A stretch of 64,000 nt of DNA from Selaginella tamariscina (lineage: Eukaryota > Streptophyta > Lycopodiopsida > Selaginellales > Selaginellaceae), in the NCBI GenBank assembly GCA_003024785.1, contig PUQB01000320.1, forward strand, positions 1-64,000, read 5' to 3'. Position numbers and translations under genes: made by a program. This document shows, in pieces, positions 57,957 to 64,000 of this stretch (positions are counted from its first letter, which is position 1; each line of letters starts with the position of its first letter). Under the pieces are notes generated by a model. The model made no database searches, was not told the origin of the DNA, and was given only the letters and a program-made list of their open reading frames with translations.

Positions 57957-60900
57957 ATGTATTGAATATATATTATGATCTTGTTGAGACTATAGTAATT
58001 CATTATTAATTGTAACAAACCATTCTTCTTCTTAATGAAGAATATAAGTGCACCAATTGAAGACTTCAAATGATGAATAAATTTGATAAAGAAATTCTCC
58101 TCGATGTACTTTCAAAAAGGTCTTGAGTTTTACTAAAGAAAGTCTATAAATGAGTTTTTAGGAAGTTTGAGCTTTTTCAATAAGATTGAGGGGACAATTA
58201 TATTGTTGGTGCTTAAGAAGTTTACTAGGCTTGACCTTGTTAAACACATTGGTGGTTATTTGGTAAGGAGCTAGATAATGAACTTATTAGAATTGAGTTT
58301 AATGGTCAAATTGACAACAACTATAAAAACTTATAAAGAATCCTGTTTACCTTCATAGATAAACTCATTCAAAAAGATTGTGCAAATTTGTAATGACTCA
58401 TTACTTAAGATTGAAATTGTAAGGTTCATGATTTTCTTTGGCAAACTAAAGCCAATCAATACCAAAGTGTGCCAAGAATGATTGGGTACTCAAGAGTATT
58501 AATCATGTTGAAAGAAATAGTATACAAAGTCTCTCTTAATATGATTTACATTGGAATAACTTTAGATGTTACAGATTTAAAATCCATAATTGAAATTGAA
58601 ACTTAGTATGAAATTATCTTCAAAAGATGAAGTATTGTTAAAGTTATGATTTTAAAATAAGCATTGGCTTTAGAGTCTAAAAGGGTCAAAGTTACAATTT
58701 TACAAACGTGCATCATGGGTCTTAAATATGAAAAAAAATAACCACACATAAGACAAGGGTCCTAATAAATAATTATCCTTTTTTTAATTGGTTAATGGGA
58801 TAAACCTTATGGTTATAAGGTCTTGAATTTAAATCTTGTTCTTACAACCTTAATATTAAAGAATTAAAAATAGTGTGTTTAGTTATCCATCCAACAAACA
58901 ATATGTGAAGTGACTATCATAAACAATTATGACCCTGAGGGGTTCGCACCACTTTGCCATAGGAAGTATTGCCTATGTAAAGAACTTACTAACTCTAACG
59001 GGGGGATTTCATAACATTTTGCCATGAGAAGTATTGCCTATTATAAAGGACTTACTAATTGTGGGATGGTTACTATAGATAGTTGTGACCCTGGAGGGAG
59101 GACTCACAAACACTTTGCCATAAGAAGTATTGCCTATGTTATAAAGGACTATTAACTATGGGGTGGCTATTGTGGATAGTTGTGACCCTAGGGAGGGTTC
59201 ACAACACTTTACCATGAGAAGTATAGCCTATGTTATAAAGGACTTATTGACTCAAGATGATAAAATAAAGTCAATAGTTTACAAGGATTCTTTATGCTTT
59301 GAGTTATCCAATTAAATTGTTTTGACTTGTTAAAAACTTGAAAATTATTACTTTAACTCAAGGGCTTAAGAATCTCAAGATGAATATGATTCATCATGAC
59401 ACCAAATGAACATGATTGAAACTTGCCTTGACTTATTTGGGCAATCAACTGTTATGTGACTAGGACTAGTGCAATAAAGAGAACCTATTAGCCCTATAAT
59501 GTTGCTTTTCAACTTGAGTCAAAGGATTAGAATGTTGAGCTTTGGGTCAATATTAAATAGGATTTATTATTGTGGTTATTAGGGGTGAAACCACTACATA
59601 TACATAAGTGTATTTGTTACAACCTTTCCCTTTCCCTTATGCCAATTAGGCAAAGGGCCGATTGGTGTTTACGAGAGGGCCCCTGGTTCTGATGACCCAT
59701 ATATTTCACAATCTTTGCCCAAGTAGTCAACCCATTAGGCTAGAACTATGACACTAGTTGTGATGACCCATATATCCCACAATCTTTACTCAAGTAGTCA
59801 CACTCTATGGAATTAGACTTTGGGTCAATATTAAATAAGATTTATTATTGTGGTTATTAGGGGTGAAACCCACATCACATGTCAATCGGGCCAGAGGCGA
59901 TTACAGAGCCGCTTGGCTGTACACATGTGATCAAGGGGTTTAGTTAGGCAAGGACAAGTGCGCCAACCTTTTATCCCTTAATGAGAATTGAACCTAGGAC
60001 CGCTCTGATACCATCAGAGCCTTTCCCTCTCCCGAACCTAGGACCGCTCTGATACCATCAGAGCCTTTCCCTCTTCCCTTATGCCAACTAGGCAAAGGGC
60101 TAATTGGTGTTTACGAAAGAGCCCCTAGTCATGATGATCTAGGTCTGCTTGGGTCTTTTACCCACATATCCTACAATCTTTACCCATGTAGTCAACCCAC
60201 CAGGTTAGAACTATGACAGTATTCTCGGGGTCGTAATTGTTAATATTGTTCGAAGCGACACTTGTTGTTGCACCATACAACACAACTAATAGGTTAAGAG
60301 AGACTTACTGGATCTTCATAGAACATTAAAAGGAAGTCCTTAACGTTAATATGAAGCGCCTAATAAAATTGATTAATGGTTACCTTGTTAAAGTCAACAA
60401 ATCTGATTGTCGTTTGTACACTATTATTGTATAAAGCAATGTTGCTTGAATTCCCTTATGACAGTTCAAAGTTGTTTAGTAATGGGGAATCATTCTCTAA
60501 CAAATGAACAAACCAAGCATGTACGATACTAATGAGTAATGGACCAATTGAACCCACCTTTGAAGCATCTAGATCGTGCAAATATTTATATACAGAACGT
60601 CACTAGTCATGTGTGTGCTTTACATAATAATTGTCAAAATAACGATTGGGGTTCATTTGGATAACCAAGAGAAGTTAGTTTATAAATTCATGAAATTCTG
60701 ATTTCATGTTGCTAATATTTCACACAAACTAGCTTTACCTATGGAAGTGCTGAAACTCAAGGCTTTATTATATAATGCTTGGATTTGCCTAGTAAGATTC
60801 CTTATTTGTTGTTTTAACTTCTAACTCTCTTAGATCTATTATATGAGATCTACAACTTGTTATAGATTGTTATTGTATATTATTAAAATTACTTAAATCT

Positions 60901-62050
60901 TATTTCTCTTTTTTTAACTAGTCGTTCTTATTACATAAAAGTTAAACTTTTGTGTGGAGTCCATCCAATTCCACCACCATTTAATCATACTATTACTAAA
61001 GAACCATTGGCATCATGATGGCATGAGAATAAGATTTATTTAAGAAAGCATTTTAATTTAAATTATTAAGGCCCAGACAAAATATAGATAAACTAGAAAT
61101 GTACAAGATGTGTTATAAACTATTGAACAACACGTGTGATTTGAATCACCAATCCAAGATATTTATATCTTTTCGTTTTGAATTATTAAATTGAGATATT
61201 TATACTCTAGTGATCTAGATTATTAATTCAAGATTCAAAATAATTTTATAATATGCTTAAGTATATTCTAGTGTTAGCATCAGCATCAACTTAATATATT
61301 TTAATATTTCATGATAATTATTTAAACTGAAAATACTTACATGCATCGTACAAACACAAACTAAAAAAAGGTACAATTTAACAATTTTGTCAATGTCGTT
61401 AGAGTTGACATGAAAAAGTGGCTAGCCGTATTGAAGACCACCAGATTTTGGTTGATCCCTATTTGCAAAGGGTAAGTGCATTGGGTATATTATTGAAGAT
61501 TCCTTCTAATGAGCCATATGCAACAAGCATCAGAGCCTAGTGGTGGCATGGTTCAAACAAAACGTTGTGCAAATCCTTCATTACAACTCATTAATGAAGA
61601 TTCATACCTATTCCAATTTGAAGTTGATGAAAGCTCACAAGTAAGAGGATAAGTTTGTTGTTTTGAGCACTCAACAAATCATACACTTGACTACATATTA
61701 AGATGAACGTGAAGATTGAAATTGTAATAAATGACTTAAACATCCAATTGATAAAACTAATGAATAATTTAATATTTTGATGCATGTAAGCATGACAATT
61801 TTGAAATGTTAAATTGTTACCTTATTATGCTCTACATTTACCATCCATAATGACATTTTGTGACCCATGTATAAAGACTTGAATGCAATAGTACAATTAA
61901 CATTTAATAAGGGTCCCAACAAGCAATTGCCTCTTTTCTTTTATAGTTAATAATATAAGAATGGTTGTGAGGTTTCTAAGTCTCATTCTTGAAACCTTAG
62001 GTTAAGGGATTAGGAATAGTGATTTTGGCTATCCATCCAGTGATATGTGG
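57957..62050. repeat. AT-rich repeat-bearing right arm, first part
   Basis: No gene is supported. From about 58700 on, blocks related to the left arm appear: GTGACCCTAGAGGG-type units near 58930-59230, GGCAAAGGGCCGATTGGTGTTT near 59650, and TTAGTTAGGCAAGGACAAG near 59940. About 60230-61890 is AT-rich and shows nothing I recognise. Confidence 0.5.
59992..60078. repeat. Tandem duplication of a 44-bp unit with a tRNA-like motif
   Basis: Two copies of CGAACCTAGGACCGCTCTGA, followed by TACCATCAGAGCCTTTCCCT, stand in tandem. On the minus strand each gives TGGTATCAGAGC and, at the outer edge, GGTTCAATTCTC, which resembles a tRNA B box. Related single copies occur near 7540-7600. A tRNA-derived SINE or a captured primer-site sequence is possible. 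Confidence 0.5.
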
Positions 62051-63049
62051 AGTGGCTACCCTAGGGGTGGGGGTCATAACAAGTTGATATTTAAGCTAGA
62101 TCTTAGCTCAGGCTAATGGCTTAGTATAAAGTTTAATGAGCAATTCCAGGACCAAGTGCATAATATGATCCATGCTTTCAACTTCCTTACTAGGGCTAAC
62201 AGGGGTCAACTAGTTGCATGGGGAGATCTTGATAGTGCAATGGATTAGTCTAGAGTCCAAGGAGCAATTCCAGGGCCAAGTATATAACATGATCAACTTT
62301 CTTACTAGGGGTCAACTAGTTGCATAGGCTGACTTTGATAGTGTGATAGCTTAGTCTAGAGTCTAGGGAGCAATCCCAGAGACATAGGGCATGGACTTGA
62401 ACAAAACATGGTGAATATTGTGCACCGTGGGTTCGAATATTGATAGTAAAATAATTAAGTAATTTCCCTTTTTTATTATGGTAAAGATAAGAACCCTAAT
62501 GACTATGAGGTCTTGGGTTTGAGTCTCCATAATAAAGATAAGAACCCTAATGACTATGAGGTCTTGGGTTTGAGTCTCATACTTGCAACCAAGGAATTAG
62601 GAATAGCAATCATGTCTAGCAGTTGTGACCCTAGAGGGATAGTTGTGACCCTAGAGGAAGGTGGCTATTGTGGACAGTTGTGACCCCTCCCTCTTAGCCA
62701 CCCCAAACAATTGTGACCCTAGAGGGAGGTGGCTACCATGGGACAGTTGTGACCCCTCCCTTTGTGGGGTGGCTACTGTGGACAATTATGACCCTAGAGG
62801 GGGGTCATAACACTTTTAATGAGGACAGTGTTTATTAGATCAAGTGGGTTTGGTCTTATTAAAAGGATAGTGTTTATTAGATCAAGTGGGTTTAGTCTTG
62901 TGTCCCTCCTTGAAGCTTGAAAAACTAGACCCTAAGGGGAGGGGTCATAACACTTTTAATAAGGATGGTGCTTGTTAGGTCAAGTGGATTTGGTCTTGTG
63001 TCTCTTCTTGAAGGAAAATTAGAAGGTTTTCCTATAAGAAGATAGTGTA

Positions 63050-63255
63050 CTAATTATATAAATTAGAATTTGCAATGAAATACATTACCTTCATCCAATT
63101 GTAGTAGCCCCAACCACACCCCTGGTAGACATGGTGTGTATCTACTAGGTTGACGTCGACAACATGAGTAGCTTGGCAAACCTTGTTGATAACCATTGTT
63201 ATAATACACATAACCATAAGGCCATTCATAACCATGTGCATACCTACTAGTTGAA
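63050..63255 (-). pseudogene. Second remnant of the transposon methyltransferase
   Basis: The minus strand reads MHMVMNGLMVMCIITMV, ATHVVDVNLVDTHHVYQG and GWGYYNWMKV, matching MHMAANGWLVVF, ASVVDLQLAATYYIYRG and GWGYRNKMK of the complete element. Intron-like sequence follows at the same place as the exon 3 donor of the complete gene. Confidence 0.75.
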
Positions 63256-63545
63256 ATGCCTCATCAAATTTGACAAGGTTTATTAATGAGTCTTGTTATT
63301 TTCTTGCACTCAAACATAATGAGTACTACTTCAAGGGTATGATCGAGAAAGTGAAGTTGTTAACAACTGGAATAATATTAAAAATGAAATGCACTCATTG
63401 CGAGGCTAAAACTACTCTCCATAAAACTTATTTAACTATTGTATATTATGTGATCATAAACAATGTCAATCTAACAAGGCTCTTCATTCATTATGAATGT
63501 CATGAACGCCCCACTAGGCCATCTGTGTCAGTAACTAATACATAA
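63256..63545 (+). pseudogene. Second remnant of the transposase Cys/His-rich domain
   Basis: The plus strand encodes FINESCYFLALKHNEYYFKG, LKMKCTHCEAKTT and NNVNLTRLFIHYECHERPTR, matching the complete transposase N-terminal domain and the 10-kb remnant. It joins the methyltransferase remnant head to head at the same point as the 10-kb copy. Confidence 0.75.
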
Positions 63546-63768
63546 CAAGTGAAAAAGATAATTAGGAGAATTATGAACCATTTACTAAGAACAAACTAGT
63601 GAGTGACTGAGCTCAGAGATTAAAGTTATTTAAATAATTTAAAAATGTTTCATACAAAGGCTTTTATTTAACTTATAGTTCCTAATAAATCATTGTAATA
63701 TTGTTTATTTCCTTCACACATAACGAACTACCATTTTCCATTTTAGGACTCATAATTGAATAATGAAT

Positions 63769-64000
63769 GTTATAACTAAAATGGGAATGTTTATAATCCC
63801 ATTTTCTTAATAATTAGCAATTTTAATTATTTAATTATCATTTTTTAATATAAAAAACTAATTTTAGAATAATAAATGTTTAAAGAAAGAATATTTTTTA
63901 AAATCTATGTTTAAAATATTAATAATTAATACATAAGTATTAATGAAAGATTTTTTTTTATATTCCCATTTTCATATATTATTCCCATTTTAGTTATAAC
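63769..64000. mobile_element. MITE with perfect 20-bp terminal inverted repeats
   Basis: The left end GTTATAACTAAAATGGGAAT is the exact reverse complement of the last 20 bases of the window. The 232-bp interior is AT-rich with a second CCCATTTTC-type inverted pair. It interrupts the right arm where the left arm is continuous near 10555. Confidence 0.8.

Larger units (their letters stand above)
62051..63768. repeat. Second copy of the dispersed arm, right side
   Basis: The order of blocks matches 6650-10560 in the same orientation: GTGGGGGTCATAACAAG, TTAGCTCAGGCTAATGGCTTAG, the GGTCTTGGGTTTGAGTCTC block (here duplicated at about 62470-62580), CCCTAGAGGGAGGTGGCTAC units, then the transposon remnants. 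It is shorter in the middle than the left copy. A MITE interrupts it at 63769. Confidence 0.75.

Noticed and set aside
59992-60078. Functional tRNA gene
   Set aside because: Only primer-site-like and B-box-like words are present. No cloverleaf with acceptor, D and anticodon arms can be drawn, and the unit is tandemly duplicated.
61400-61790. Possible coding segment around 61.4-61.6 kb (QILVDPYLQRVSALG)
   Set aside because: The frame is short and ends in stops, and I could not match it to any family or to the transposon proteins in this window.

Overview
This window is nuclear DNA of a seed plant, most probably a gymnosperm. The reasons are spliceosomal introns, very low gene density, long AT-rich decayed LTR retrotransposons, a three-domain diterpene synthase with both class II and class I motifs (TPS-d3 type), CYP750/CYP76-like P450s, and a GUB_WAK/LRK10-like receptor kinase. 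The species cannot be fixed from the sequence alone.

Layout. 0.8-6.6 kb: a Ty3/gypsy element whose RT-RNaseH-integrase block is inverted relative to its own LTRs, gag and protease. 6.6-11.4 kb: a repeat-rich arm ending in a decayed piece of a DNA transposon (methyltransferase remnant and zinc-finger remnant, head to head). 11.4-16.6 kb: AT-rich, almost empty. 16.6-18.3 kb: a broken receptor kinase. 19.3-48.5 kb: a candidate specialised-metabolism cluster holding a P450 (minus), a bifunctional-type diterpene synthase (plus), an FAD-linked oxidase of fungal-like type (minus), a second P450 (plus) and a 3' scrap of a second FAD oxidase (minus). A fragment of a DEAH13/DHX37-like helicase and a TIR element lie between them. 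48.8-58.0 kb: a second, old Ty3/gypsy element with its own nested TIR element. 58-64 kb: a second copy of the repeat-rich arm, ending in the same transposon deletion derivative and a MITE.

The most striking structure is at 34.4-47.2 kb. The second P450 is split by a Ty1/copia element (5-bp target duplication CAATT, LTRs almost identical). That element is itself split, in its RNase H region, by an 8.15-kb DNA transposon with a 9-bp target duplication (8/9 match). The inner transposon carries two divergent, intron-containing genes: a MULE-like DDE transposase with a Cys/His-rich N-terminal domain, and a protein joining a ParB-like DGNHR motif to a beta-class amino-DNA-methyltransferase fold (motif X followed by motif I and II). 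Between them lies an array of 16-bp palindromes at 39-40 bp spacing. Two older deletion derivatives of the same family sit near 10 kb and 63 kb.

Many coding frames are interrupted, but most breaks lie in short homopolymers (mainly G or C runs) that are one base too short. This is seen in the P450s, terpene synthase, FAD oxidase, copia element and young transposon alike, so a consensus-sequence error is a real alternative to pseudogenisation. The receptor kinase (internal deletions), the second P450 (insertion) and the older retroelements are truly broken.
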